From contig JAKONS010000410.1 in the NCBI GenBank assembly GCA_022701845.1, positions 1 through 15,601 on the forward strand: a stretch of DNA of 15,601 nucleotides, in the 5' to 3' direction. The notes beneath the pieces are model-generated. The model did not search any database. It was given only the letters and a program-made list of their open reading frames with translations, and was not told the DNA's origin. Made by a program: the position numbers and the translations under genes. Each line of letters begins with the position of its first letter. The stretch's first letter is position 1. Below are positions 1 to 7,341 of the stretch, piece after piece. Source of the DNA: Burkholderiaceae bacterium (GTDB lineage Bacteria; Pseudomonadota; Gammaproteobacteria; Burkholderiales; Burkholderiaceae).

Positions 1-571
1 CGGCGCCGGCGATCAGCATGCCGGCCACCAGCGGGCCGATGATGCGCGAGGCGTTCATCGCCACCCCGTTGAGCCCCATCGCCGCCGGCAGCTGGCTGCG
101 CGGCACCAGCTCGGGCACGATCGCCGAGAACACCGGCCAGCGCATCGCCAAGCCGATGCCGTTGAGAAACGTCAGGCCCAGCAGCAGCTTCGGCCCGATC
201 CAGCCCATCAGGATCGTCACGCACAGCAGCGTGGCCACCGCCGACACCCAGATCTGGGTGACGATGAAATAGCGGCGACGGTCCAGAATGTCGGCAAAAG
301 CCCCGCTCGGCAGGCCCAGCAGGAACACCGGCAGGGTGGAAGCCGACTGCACCAGCGCCACCATCACCGGCGAGGTGGTCAGCGAGGTCATCAGCCAGGC
401 CGCCGCCACGTCGTTCATCCACATGCAGGTGTTGGCCACCATCCAGGTGGCCCAGAGCATGCGGAACACCGGGGAGCGCAGCGGCGCCAGAGCGGAAGGC
501 GGATCGGCGGCCGCCGGGGTCGGCGGCCCTCCGGAAGCGACGGGGGCGGCGGCGGGAGGCATCAGGGGCAT
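1..571 (-). CDS. MFS transporter, N-terminal part (3' end beyond left edge)
   Basis: Partial gene; about 190 N-terminal residues are visible. After a Pro/Ala-rich cytoplasmic N-terminus (residues 1-32) come hydrophobic segments at roughly 37-60, 68-90, 103-125, 128-150 and 178-190. The loop at 90-101 reads GAFADILDRRRY, the conserved motif A between TM2 and TM3 of the major facilitator superfamily. The pattern around MLWATWMVANTCMWMNDVAAAW resembles the EntS-like / 'transmembrane secretion effector' exporter branch (MFS_3), which is a family-level recognition. The substrate cannot be deduced. The ATG at 571-569 is chosen because a GGAGG (complement of 583-587) lies 11 nt upstream; an in-frame ATG at 562 is an alternative. 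It is transcribed divergently from the cellulose genes and is probably functionally unrelated. Confidence 0.85.
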   Translation of the reverse strand, partial: MPLMPPAAAPVASGGPPTPAAADPPSALAPLRSPVFRMLWATWMVANTCMWMNDVAAAWLMTSLTTSPVMVALVQSASTLPVFLLGLPSGAFADILDRRRYFIVTQIWVSAVATLLCVTILMGWIGPKLLLGLTFLNGIGLAMRWPVFSAIVPELVPRSQLPAAMGLNGVAMNASRIIGPLVAGMLIAGA

Positions 572-717
572 CGGCCGATTGTCCTCCGTGCAACGCTCGC
601 GTCGTGGTCCTACAGGTATGCGTCGATTCCCGCACCACAGACAGGGGCGTGTCTGCTATCCTACCTTTGCATACATATATCTATCGAAGTTACGATTTCA
701 ATAAGCAGCGGCACCTC
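572..717. promoter_or_regulatory. Divergent intergenic region between MFS gene and bcs operon, with candidate promoters
   Basis: The stretch from about 660 to 705 is strikingly AT-rich against its GC-rich surroundings, as expected for promoters. On the plus strand, TTGCAT (667-672) and TACGAT (691-696), 18 nt apart, are a weak sigma70-like pair; TATCCT (657-662) is an alternative -10. On the minus strand, TTGAAA (701-696) and TATATG (679-674), 16 nt apart, could drive the MFS gene. These are matches by eye to consensus, without transcription data. No riboswitch-like structure was recognised. Confidence 0.45.
638..655. promoter_or_regulatory. 18-bp dyad, candidate operator upstream of bcsD
   Basis: Perfect 6-bp inverted repeat CAGACA-N6-TGTCTG. 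It lies in the divergent spacer and directly abuts the TATCCT element at 657-662, 63 nt before the chosen bcsD start. The size and symmetry fit a dimeric regulator site, but no regulator can be named. It could also form a small RNA hairpin if transcription starts upstream. Confidence 0.4.
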
Positions 718-1173
718 GTGGAACCTTCAGTAGTCGAATATTTCGCCGAGTTGCAGTGCTCGCGCCAGTGGAAGGGTTTCCTGCGCGCGCTGTCGGAAGA
801 GTTTTCCCAGCAACTGCCCGAAGCCGACCTGAAGGCGCTGATGCGCCGCCTGGGCCTGCGTTTTGCCCAGGGTCTGCCGCTGCCCGATTGCAGCACGCTC
901 GACGAGCTGCAGACCGCCATGGGCCGCATCTGGATCTCGCAGGACTGGGGCTGGTGCGCGCTCGAGGAGCTGCCCGGCGCCCTGCGCATCTCGCACTACT
1001 GCGCTCCGCTGTTCACCGCCCTCGGCCCGACCTCGCAGGGCTGGGCACCGGCGTTCCTGGAAGGCGTCTACCAGGAGTGGTTCCGCCAGTCGCATGCCGG
1101 CGGCCTGCAGGTGCACCAGATGGCCGGCCCCGACGCTTCCGGCTCGGTCGAACTGCGCCTGGAAGCGGCATGA
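718..1173 (+). CDS. bcsD: Cellulose synthase subunit BcsD
   Basis: A 151-residue protein without signal peptide or membrane segment, close to the usual length of BcsD/AcsD (about 155 residues). Helical N-terminal part with CSRQWKGFLRALSEEF (14-29), then a C-terminal half with LRISHYCAPLF (89-99) and GWAPAFLEGVYQEWF (108-122), which parallels the LRIVH and WLAPVLEGLYGRW stretches known from Komagataeibacter BcsD. In that family BcsD forms octameric rings that help bundle nascent glucan chains; it marks type I bcs operons. The GTG at 718 is preferred because promoter-like sequence and the dyad lie upstream of it and the protein begins sensibly there. The frame is open further upstream (GTG at 604), and no strong ribosome binding site precedes 718, so the start is moderately certain. 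First gene of the operon, 37 nt before bcsP. Confidence 0.88.
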   Translation: MEPSVVEYFAELQCSRQWKGFLRALSEEFSQQLPEADLKALMRRLGLRFAQGLPLPDCSTLDELQTAMGRIWISQDWGWCALEELPGALRISHYCAPLFTALGPTSQGWAPAFLEGVYQEWFRQSHAGGLQVHQMAGPDASGSVELRLEAA

Positions 1174-1210
1174 CCGCCGCCTGCCACCGGCACCGCCCTG
1201 GAGACGCCGC

Positions 1211-1756
1211 ATGAGTTCCGACGACATCGCCAACCTGTACCGCCAGTTCGGCGGGCAGCCCGACAACTACCAGGAACTCGGCCGCGACAACGTCATCCGC
1301 CAGTCGCGCGAGCGCTGGCCGCTGCTGGCCAACGTGCGCCAGCAGGACGCCGCCCGCGGCAGGCATCCGGTGTCGCAGGACGGCGCGCCCACCGACGTGG
1401 CCGCCGGCCCGCTGCCCACCGTGTTCGACGAACGCGCCGCAGCCGATGCCGCCGCCCGGGCCGCCGTCACCCACACCGACGTCTACCCGCGGCAGCAGCC
1501 GGTGCGCGGCCGCCCGGCCCTGCCGACCCAGATGCCGGTCGAGCCGGTGATGTCGGCCGACCACCTGCCGCCGGTGGCCCCGCCCGCCAGCTACGCGCCG
1601 ATCGCCTCGCCGGCACCGGCGCCCGCCCGCCCGGGCGCGCCGGCCGCCGGCACCGAGCTGCAGGGCCTGTTCACCCGCATCGCCCGCGCGCCGGAGCCGC
1701 CGGCCAGTTCCACCGACCGCGACGGCTCCATCCTCAGAAGGCTGCTGCGGTCGTGA
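1211..1756 (+). CDS. bcsP: Cellulose biosynthesis accessory protein BcsP (BcsR-like N-terminus)
   Basis: 181 residues. Residues 1-45 resemble the small regulator BcsR/YhjR: a helix followed by RERWPLLANVRQQ (33-45), close to the KRWPLLAEFAQQ end of E. coli BcsR. A long, probably disordered Ala/Pro-rich linker (about 55-148) follows, with PVAPPASYAPIASPAPAPARPGA at its core. A short conserved-looking C-terminal helix, LQGLFTRIAR (150-159), and a basic end (SILRRLLRS) complete it. Proteins of this shape, located beside bcsQ in beta- and gammaproteobacterial operons, are called BcsP; the function is poorly defined, but BcsR in E. coli pairs with BcsQ. ATG at 1211 has GGAG at 1200-1203, 7 nt upstream. 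Its TGA overlaps the GTG start of bcsQ by 4 nt, which suggests translational coupling. Cytoplasmic, no signal peptide. Confidence 0.75.
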   Translation: MSSDDIANLYRQFGGQPDNYQELGRDNVIRQSRERWPLLANVRQQDAARGRHPVSQDGAPTDVAAGPLPTVFDERAAADAAARAAVTHTDVYPRQQPVRGRPALPTQMPVEPVMSADHLPPVAPPASYAPIASPAPAPARPGAPAAGTELQGLFTRIARAPEPPASSTDRDGSILRRLLRS

Positions 1757-2526
1757 AAGTGCTGGCGATCGCCTCGGCGAAGGGCGGAGTCGGCAAGACC
1801 ACCGTCACCGCCAACCTGGCGCAGGCGCTGTCCCATGCGGGCCAGCCCGTGCTGGTCGCCGACCTCGATCCCCAGAACGCACTGCGCCTGCATTTCGGCC
1901 TCGACCCGTCGGTCATCGACGGCATGTCGCGCGCCACGCTGGCCGGCGTGTCCTGGCGCGCCAGCTGCGAGCGCAGCGAACGCGGCGTGGCGGTGATGCC
2001 CTACGGCGTGCTCAACGAAGACGACCGCACCCTGTTCGAGAGCCACCTGGCCGCCAACCCCGGCTGGCTGGGCGACCACCTGTCGCACCTGGGCATGGTG
2101 CGCGACGCGATCGTGCTGGTCGACACGCCGCCCGGCCCGTCGGTCTACCTGCGCCAGGCGCTGGCCGCCGCCGACATGGCGCTGCTGGTCACCCTGCCCG
2201 ACGCCGGCTCCTACGCCACCCTGCCGATGATGGAAAACCTCGTCGACAGCTACACCGAAGGCCGCACCGGTTTCCAGGGGCACATGCACCTGATCAACCA
2301 GGCCGACACCACCCGCCAGCTGTCGGCCGACGTCGCCCAGGTGATGCGCGAGCGCTTCGGCGCGCGTTTCGTCGGCGCGGTGCACCGCGACCAGGCGGTG
2401 GCCGAGGCCCTGGCCTGCGACCAGAGTGTTTTCGACTATGCAGACGACAGCCAGGCGGCTGCCGACCTGATGGATATCGCGAAGACCGTGCTTGCACGGC
2501 TCGCCCCCGGAGCAAGCGCACGATGA
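1753..2526 (+). CDS. bcsQ: Cellulose biosynthesis ParA/MinD-like ATPase BcsQ
   Basis: 257 residues, typical for BcsQ/YhjQ. The deviant Walker A of the ParA/MinD (SIMIBI) class is intact: SAKGGVGKTT at 8-17, with signature lysine K10 and P-loop K15. DLDPQNALRLHFG (37-49) is the usual switch I region with the DPQ seen in BcsQ. VLVDTPPG (121-128) is Walker B/switch II. In E. coli, BcsQ is needed for cellulose production and polar localisation of the machinery and binds BcsR; here BcsP may take that partner role (inference). The GTG start at 1753 overlaps the bcsP stop as GTGA, and the ATGA at 2523-2526 overlaps bcsA, so bcsP-Q-A look translationally coupled. No truncation or missing motif. Confidence 0.93.
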   Translation: MKVLAIASAKGGVGKTTVTANLAQALSHAGQPVLVADLDPQNALRLHFGLDPSVIDGMSRATLAGVSWRASCERSERGVAVMPYGVLNEDDRTLFESHLAANPGWLGDHLSHLGMVRDAIVLVDTPPGPSVYLRQALAAADMALLVTLPDAGSYATLPMMENLVDSYTEGRTGFQGHMHLINQADTTRQLSADVAQVMRERFGARFVGAVHRDQAVAEALACDQSVFDYADDSQAAADLMDIAKTVLARLAPGASAR

Positions 2527-4766
2527 CGAGCCAAGACAATTTCCAGGTACCCCAGCGCAGCCTGCGCCAGCGCCTGCGATCGAGCATGCTCGACACGGTC
2601 AACCTGTCGATGTGGCGCCACCCGATCGCCCGCATCCTGGCGGGCGTGGCCGGTATCGCGCTGTTCGTGTTGGTGTTCACCGTGCCGCTCGATTTCTGGG
2701 GTCAGGTGATCTTCGCGGCGGTGAGCTTCGGCTGCGCGCTGCTGCTGCGCAAGGTGCCGGGCCGGCTGCCGACGCTGACGATGATCGTCTTCTCGCTGAC
2801 CGCCTCGATGCGCTACATCTACTGGCGCATCACCGAGACCACCGGCTTCGAAGGCTTCGTCGACACTTTCTTCGGCACCGGCCTGGTGCTGGCCGAGCTC
2901 TACGCGCTGACCGTGCTGCTGCTGGGTTATTTCCAGACCGCCTGGCCGCTGGAGCGCAAGCCGCTGCCGATGCCGGTCAACAACACCGTCTGGCCCAGCG
3001 TCGACGTGCTGATCCCCACCTACAACGAGCCGCTGGAAGTGGTGCGGCAGACGGTCTACACCGCCATGGGCCTCGACTGGCCGGGCGACAAGCTCAAGGT
3101 GTTCGTGCTCGACGACGGCCGGCGCGAGGAGTTCCGCCTCTTCTGCGAAGAGGTCGGCGTGGGCTACATCACCCGCGACAACAACCGCCATGCCAAGGCC
3201 GGCAACATCAACGCCGCGCTGCAGGTGACCGACGGCGAATTCGTCGCCATCTTCGACTGCGACCACGTGCCGACCCGCTCCTTCCTGCAGGTCTGCATGG
3301 GCTGGTTCCTGAAGGACGCCAAGCTGGCGATGCTGCAGACGCCGCACTTCTTCTTCTCGCCCGACCCCTTCGAGAAGAACCTGCAGACCTTCCGCGCCAT
3401 CCCCAACGAGGGCGAGCTGTTCTACGGCCTGGTGCAGGACGGCAACGACCTCTGGAACGCCACCTTCTTCTGCGGCTCCTGCGCGCTGATCCGCCGCGAG
3501 CCGCTGATGACCATCGGCGGCATGGCCACCGAAACCGTCACCGAAGACGCCCACACCGCGCTCAAGCTCAACCGCCTGGGCTGGAACACCGCCTACCTGG
3601 CGATCCCGCAGGCCGCGGGCCTGGCCACCGAATCGCTCGCCGGCCACGTCGGCCAGCGCATCCGCTGGGCGCGCGGCATGGCGCAGATCTGCCGCATCGA
3701 CAACCCGCTGCTCGGCCGCGGGCTGAAGTTCGGCCAGCGCCTGTGCTACCTCAACGCGATGCTGCACTTCTTCTACGGCGCGCCGCGGCTCATCTTCATG
3801 ACCGCGCCGCTGGCCTACCTGTTCTTCGGCGCGCAGGTGTTCCAGGCCACCGCGCTGATGATCGCCGCCTTCGCCCTGCCCCACCTGCTGCACGCCGGCA
3901 TCACCAACTCGCGCATGCAGGGCCGCTTCCGGCATTCGTTCTGGAACGAGGTCTACGAGTCGGTGCTGGCCTGGTACATCCTGCGGCCCACGCTGGCGGC
4001 TTTCATCAACCCGCGCCTGGGCAAGTTCAACGTCACCTCCAAGGGCGGCATCGTCGACCGCAGCTACTTCGACTGGAACATCGCCAAGCCCTATGTGATC
4101 CTGGTGATGCTCAGCCTGATCGGCATCGGCGTGGGCGCCTGGCGGGTGTTCTTCGGCGACTTCGCCCGCGAGCAATACACCACCCTGGCGATCAACCTGA
4201 TCTGGACCGCCTACAACGTGGTGATGCTGTGCGCGGCCATCGCGGTGGCCTCCGAGAGCCGCCAGGTGCGCAAGACGCCGCGGGTGATCGCCTCGCTGCG
4301 TGCGTCGGTCGCGCTGCCCGACGGCCGCGTCATCGCCTGCCGCACCGAAGACTTCTCGCAGACCGGCCTGGGCCTGGCGCTGACCTCCGACCTGAACATC
4401 GAGCTCGGCGAGAAGCTCTACGTCTCCATCTACCGCGACCAGGACGAAGCCTCGTTCCCGGCCGAGGTGGTGTTCCGCCGCGGCAACAAGCTCGGCGTGC
4501 ACTTCGAGGAACTCTCCACCATCCAGCAGGTGGCGCTGGCGCAGATGACCTTCGCGCGCGCCGACCTGTGGGCCCAGAACTGGGGTCGCGGCGAACGCGA
4601 CACCCCGCTCAAGGCGCTGGGTGGGGTGCTGCGCATCGGCGCACGCGGATTCGGCATATTTTTTACCAACGCCTGGCGCATGCTCAGCATGCCCCGCCTA
4701 CCGAAGCTACCGAGGTTCTCCCGGTTCTCGCGGCGCACAGGCCCAACTTTGAAGACGGGGGATTGA
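2523..4766 (+). CDS. bcsA: Cellulose synthase catalytic subunit BcsA (UDP-forming)
   Basis: 747 residues, an inner-membrane processive GT2 enzyme that polymerises UDP-glucose into beta-1,4-glucan and threads it through its own membrane channel. Hydrophobic helices lie at about 37-56, 60-76, 84-100 and 114-137 before the glycosyltransferase domain, and about 418-438, 442-460, 521-540 and 553-573 after it. The catalytic signatures are complete: LDDG (196-199), DCD (245-247), FFCGS (315-319), TED (340-342) and QRIRW (378-382). A C-terminal PilZ domain follows with RKTPR (583-587, the RxxxR motif) and DFSQTG (610-615, DxSxxG), so c-di-GMP activation should be intact. The basic C-terminal tail (about 690-747) may be an amphipathic membrane-associated helix. 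Start by ATGA overlap with bcsQ, with GGAG at 2509-2512. The stop overlaps the bcsB start by one base (TGATG). Confidence 0.97.
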   Translation: MTSQDNFQVPQRSLRQRLRSSMLDTVNLSMWRHPIARILAGVAGIALFVLVFTVPLDFWGQVIFAAVSFGCALLLRKVPGRLPTLTMIVFSLTASMRYIYWRITETTGFEGFVDTFFGTGLVLAELYALTVLLLGYFQTAWPLERKPLPMPVNNTVWPSVDVLIPTYNEPLEVVRQTVYTAMGLDWPGDKLKVFVLDDGRREEFRLFCEEVGVGYITRDNNRHAKAGNINAALQVTDGEFVAIFDCDHVPTRSFLQVCMGWFLKDAKLAMLQTPHFFFSPDPFEKNLQTFRAIPNEGELFYGLVQDGNDLWNATFFCGSCALIRREPLMTIGGMATETVTEDAHTALKLNRLGWNTAYLAIPQAAGLATESLAGHVGQRIRWARGMAQICRIDNPLLGRGLKFGQRLCYLNAMLHFFYGAPRLIFMTAPLAYLFFGAQVFQATALMIAAFALPHLLHAGITNSRMQGRFRHSFWNEVYESVLAWYILRPTLAAFINPRLGKFNVTSKGGIVDRSYFDWNIAKPYVILVMLSLIGIGVGAWRVFFGDFAREQYTTLAINLIWTAYNVVMLCAAIAVASESRQVRKTPRVIASLRASVALPDGRVIACRTEDFSQTGLGLALTSDLNIELGEKLYVSIYRDQDEASFPAEVVFRRGNKLGVHFEELSTIQQVALAQMTFARADLWAQNWGRGERDTPLKALGGVLRIGARGFGIFFTNAWRMLSMPRLPKLPRFSRFSRRTGPTLKTGD

Positions 4767-7168
4767 TGGTTCCGACAACAGCAACAACGCCGCGCGCGCG
4801 ACGGGCCCTGGTCCGGGGCGTACTTCCCGCGGCCATCGCGCTGGCGCTCGGCACCACGGTGCTCCTGCCAGCCGACGCCGCGCCGAACCGCGACCGCAAG
4901 GCCAGCGCCAAGGCGCCGGCCGCCACCGAGACCACCCAGGTCGCCGCCGGCACCTCCTCGGCCACCGGCATCTCCACCTCGCCCGCGGGCGTGGTCGGCC
5001 GGCCTACCGTCAACCCGCCAGCGCCTCCGGGCCCGCAGCGCACCTACGGCATCTCGCTGCGCCAGCTCGGCGCTAACTTCCCGCTGCAGCTGCGCGGCAC
5101 CCAGGGTTCGGGCGGCGTGCCGTTCAGCGTGCGTGCCGACGAAGTCGTGGTGTCGGCCAAGCTGAAGCTGAAATACGCGTATTCGCCCGCCCTGCTGGCC
5201 AACATCTCGCACATCAACGTGCGGGTCAACGGCGAAGTCGCGCAGTCGATCGCGGTGCCGCGCGAACAGGCCGGCACCGACCTGGAGACCGAAGTCAACA
5301 TCCCGGTGCGGATGATCACCGACTTCAACCGGCTCGACATCGAGCTGATCGGGCACTACACGCTCGACTGCGAAGACCCGGTGCACACCAGCCTGTGGGC
5401 CAGCATCGCCAACCAGAGCCTGCTCGAACTCACCGTCGCGCCGATCGTGCTGGCCGACGACCTGAACCTTCTGCCGGCGCCGTTCTTCGACCGCCGCGAC
5501 GTGCGTTCGCTGAACCTGCCGTTCTCCTTCATCGGCACTCCCGAGCAGCCGGTGCTCGAAGCCGCCGGCGCGGTGTCCTCCTGGTTCGGCTCGCTGGCCG
5601 GCTACCGCGGCGCCAAGTTCCCGGCCATGCCCAACGGCATCCCGGACAAGGGCCCGGGCGTGGTGTTCATGGTCGGCAACACCGGCATCCCCGGCGTCGA
5701 GCTGCCGGTGCCGGCAGGTCCGGCGGTGGCGATGGTCACCAACCCGAACGATCCCACCGCCAAGCTGCTGGTGGTGATGGGCCGCAACCCGGCCGACGTC
5801 AAGGAAGCCGCCAAGGCGCTGGCTGTCGGCGGCATGACGCTGTCGGGCCGCGTGGCCGCGATCACCCCGCTGAAGACGGTCGAGGCGCGCAAGCCCTACG
5901 ACGCGCCGGCCTGGCTGCGCAGCGACCGCCCGGTGCGCTTCGGCGAACTGGCCGATCACCCCAGCCTGAACGTCTCGGGCTACACGCCCGACCTGGTGCG
6001 GGTGAACTTCCGCGTGCCGCCGGACCTGTTCGGCTGGCGCGAGAAGGGCATCCCGATCGACCTGCGCTACCGCTACACGCCGCGCCCGACGACCGACAAG
6101 TCGTCGATGAACATCAACGTCAACGAGCAGTTCCTGCGCTCCTATCCGCTGCTGGCGGTCGAGCGCGGCGTGCCGGCCGCGCTGAGCGCCCTGCTGCCCT
6201 CGACCGAGGACGGCACGGTGATGGCGCGCGAACAGGTGCGCGTGCCGATGTTCATGCTGCCGGCCCAGTCGCAGCTGCAGTTCCACTACTACTACGACTA
6301 CGTCAAGCAGGGCTTCTGCAAGGACGTGATGCTCGACAACGTCAAGGGCGCGATCGACGCCGACTCGACGATCGACATCTCGCACTTCTCGCACTACCTG
6401 CCGATGCCCGACCTGGCCGCCTTCGGCAACGCCGGCTTCCCGTTCACCCGGATGGCCGACCTGTCGGAAACCGCGGTGGTGCTGCCCGACAACGCCGGCG
6501 CCGCCGACCTGTCGGCCTACCTCGACACCATGGGCCTGATGGGCCGCTCGGCCGGCTATCCGTCGACCGGCGTCACCGTGGTGCGTGCCGCCGGCATCGA
6601 CAACGTCAAGGACAAGGACCTGCTGGTCTTCTCCTCCGGCGCCAACCAGCCGCTGATGCAGAAGTGGGCCGACCGCATTCCGTCGGCGGTGGCACCCACC
6701 GCCCGCAGCTTCCCGCTGTCGGACCTGCGTGCCCGCTTCCTGAACTGGTGGGATCCGGCGCACCGCACCACCCCCGAGAAGCGTCGCGAGGAACTGAAGT
6801 TCACCAGCGACGGCGCACAGGGCGTGATCGCCGGCTTCGAGTCGCCGATGACCTCCGGCCGCAGCGTGGTGCTGATCTCCGCCGACAAGGGCGAGAGCCT
6901 GGGCACTACCGTGGACGCGGTGCTCGACCTCGACCGGGTCAAGCAGATCCAGGGCAGCGTCTCGGTGGTGCGGGGCGACAACGTCTCCAGCCTGGTGGCC
7001 GAGCAGACCTACCACGTCGGCAAGCTGGGCGTGCTGACCTCGATCCAGTACTTCCTGTCGAACCATCCGATCCTGCTGGTGCTGCTGGGGCTGCTGAGCG
7101 CCGCGCTGCTGGCCATCGTGATCTACGTGGTGCTGCGAGCCCGCGCCCGCAACCGCCTGGTGGTGTGA
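4766..7168 (+). CDS. bcsB: Cellulose synthase periplasmic subunit BcsB
   Basis: 800 residues, the periplasmic partner of BcsA that stabilises the synthase and guides the emerging glucan. A signal peptide is plausible at 1-39 (basic RARRALVRG, hydrophobic VLPAAIALALGTTVLL, end ADAA). A Thr/Ala/Pro-rich linker runs to about 90. The body then has the alternating carbohydrate-binding and flavodoxin-like modules of this family. Conserved-looking landmarks are HYTLDCEDPVHTSLWA with C202 and FHYYYDYVKQGFCKD with C518, which could form a disulfide. The C-terminal segment 767-790 (ILLVLLGLLSAALLAIVIYVVL) is the membrane anchor that packs against BcsA in known structures. GGGGG at 4757-4761 precedes the ATG. 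Length is normal for the family and nothing is missing. A terminator follows about 70 nt downstream. Confidence 0.95.
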   Translation: MVPTTATTPRARRALVRGVLPAAIALALGTTVLLPADAAPNRDRKASAKAPAATETTQVAAGTSSATGISTSPAGVVGRPTVNPPAPPGPQRTYGISLRQLGANFPLQLRGTQGSGGVPFSVRADEVVVSAKLKLKYAYSPALLANISHINVRVNGEVAQSIAVPREQAGTDLETEVNIPVRMITDFNRLDIELIGHYTLDCEDPVHTSLWASIANQSLLELTVAPIVLADDLNLLPAPFFDRRDVRSLNLPFSFIGTPEQPVLEAAGAVSSWFGSLAGYRGAKFPAMPNGIPDKGPGVVFMVGNTGIPGVELPVPAGPAVAMVTNPNDPTAKLLVVMGRNPADVKEAAKALAVGGMTLSGRVAAITPLKTVEARKPYDAPAWLRSDRPVRFGELADHPSLNVSGYTPDLVRVNFRVPPDLFGWREKGIPIDLRYRYTPRPTTDKSSMNINVNEQFLRSYPLLAVERGVPAALSALLPSTEDGTVMAREQVRVPMFMLPAQSQLQFHYYYDYVKQGFCKDVMLDNVKGAIDADSTIDISHFSHYLPMPDLAAFGNAGFPFTRMADLSETAVVLPDNAGAADLSAYLDTMGLMGRSAGYPSTGVTVVRAAGIDNVKDKDLLVFSSGANQPLMQKWADRIPSAVAPTARSFPLSDLRARFLNWWDPAHRTTPEKRREELKFTSDGAQGVIAGFESPMTSGRSVVLISADKGESLGTTVDAVLDLDRVKQIQGSVSVVRGDNVSSLVAEQTYHVGKLGVLTSIQYFLSNHPILLVLLGLLSAALLAIVIYVVLRARARNRLVV

Positions 7169-7184
7169 CGCCATGACCTGCTGC

Positions 7185-7216
7185 ACCCGCCGCCGCGCGC
7201 CGCGACCGCGGCGGGT
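7185..7216. repeat. 9-bp perfect inverted repeat after bcsB
   Basis: ACCCGCCGC (7185-7193) and GCGGCGGGT (7208-7216) are perfect complements separated by 14 nt. It starts 16 nt after the bcsB stop and has no T-tract of its own. In the mRNA it would form a strong hairpin just upstream of the terminator at 7242-7261, which could protect the bcsA-bcsB message from 3' decay or slow polymerase (inference). Confidence 0.55.
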
Positions 7217-7241
7217 CAGCATCGGTCATCCAGGCCCCTCG

Positions 7242-7261
7242 GCCGCTTCGGCGGCTTTTTT
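7242..7261 (+). terminator. Intrinsic terminator between bcsB and the BcsC barrel gene
   Basis: GCCGC (7242-7246), the stable tetraloop TTCG (7247-7250), and GCGGC (7251-7255) are followed directly by six T residues (7256-7261). A G:U pair can extend the stem. This is a textbook rho-independent terminator. It would stop or attenuate transcription after bcsD-P-Q-A-B and so set a lower level for export and hydrolase genes downstream, or imply a second promoter in 7262-7341, where no convincing one is seen. Confidence 0.8.
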
Positions 7262-7341
7262 CCGTAGTGGCGCTGCGGTCGGCGACGACCACGGGCGCCC
7301 CGTTCGCGTTCGGCCCGATCCGCGAGATCAGCGAGAAACCC

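Noticed and set aside
18..704. Plus-strand open frames opposite the MFS gene
   Set aside because: The minus strand encodes clear MFS membrane helices and motif A; the plus-strand translations are low-complexity shadows.
2492..4765. Open +strand frame through bcsA that continues in frame into bcsB
   Set aside because: In the bcsA part the translation is Arg/Ala/Pro-rich noise; the real bcsA frame carries all catalytic motifs. bcsB starts at 4766.
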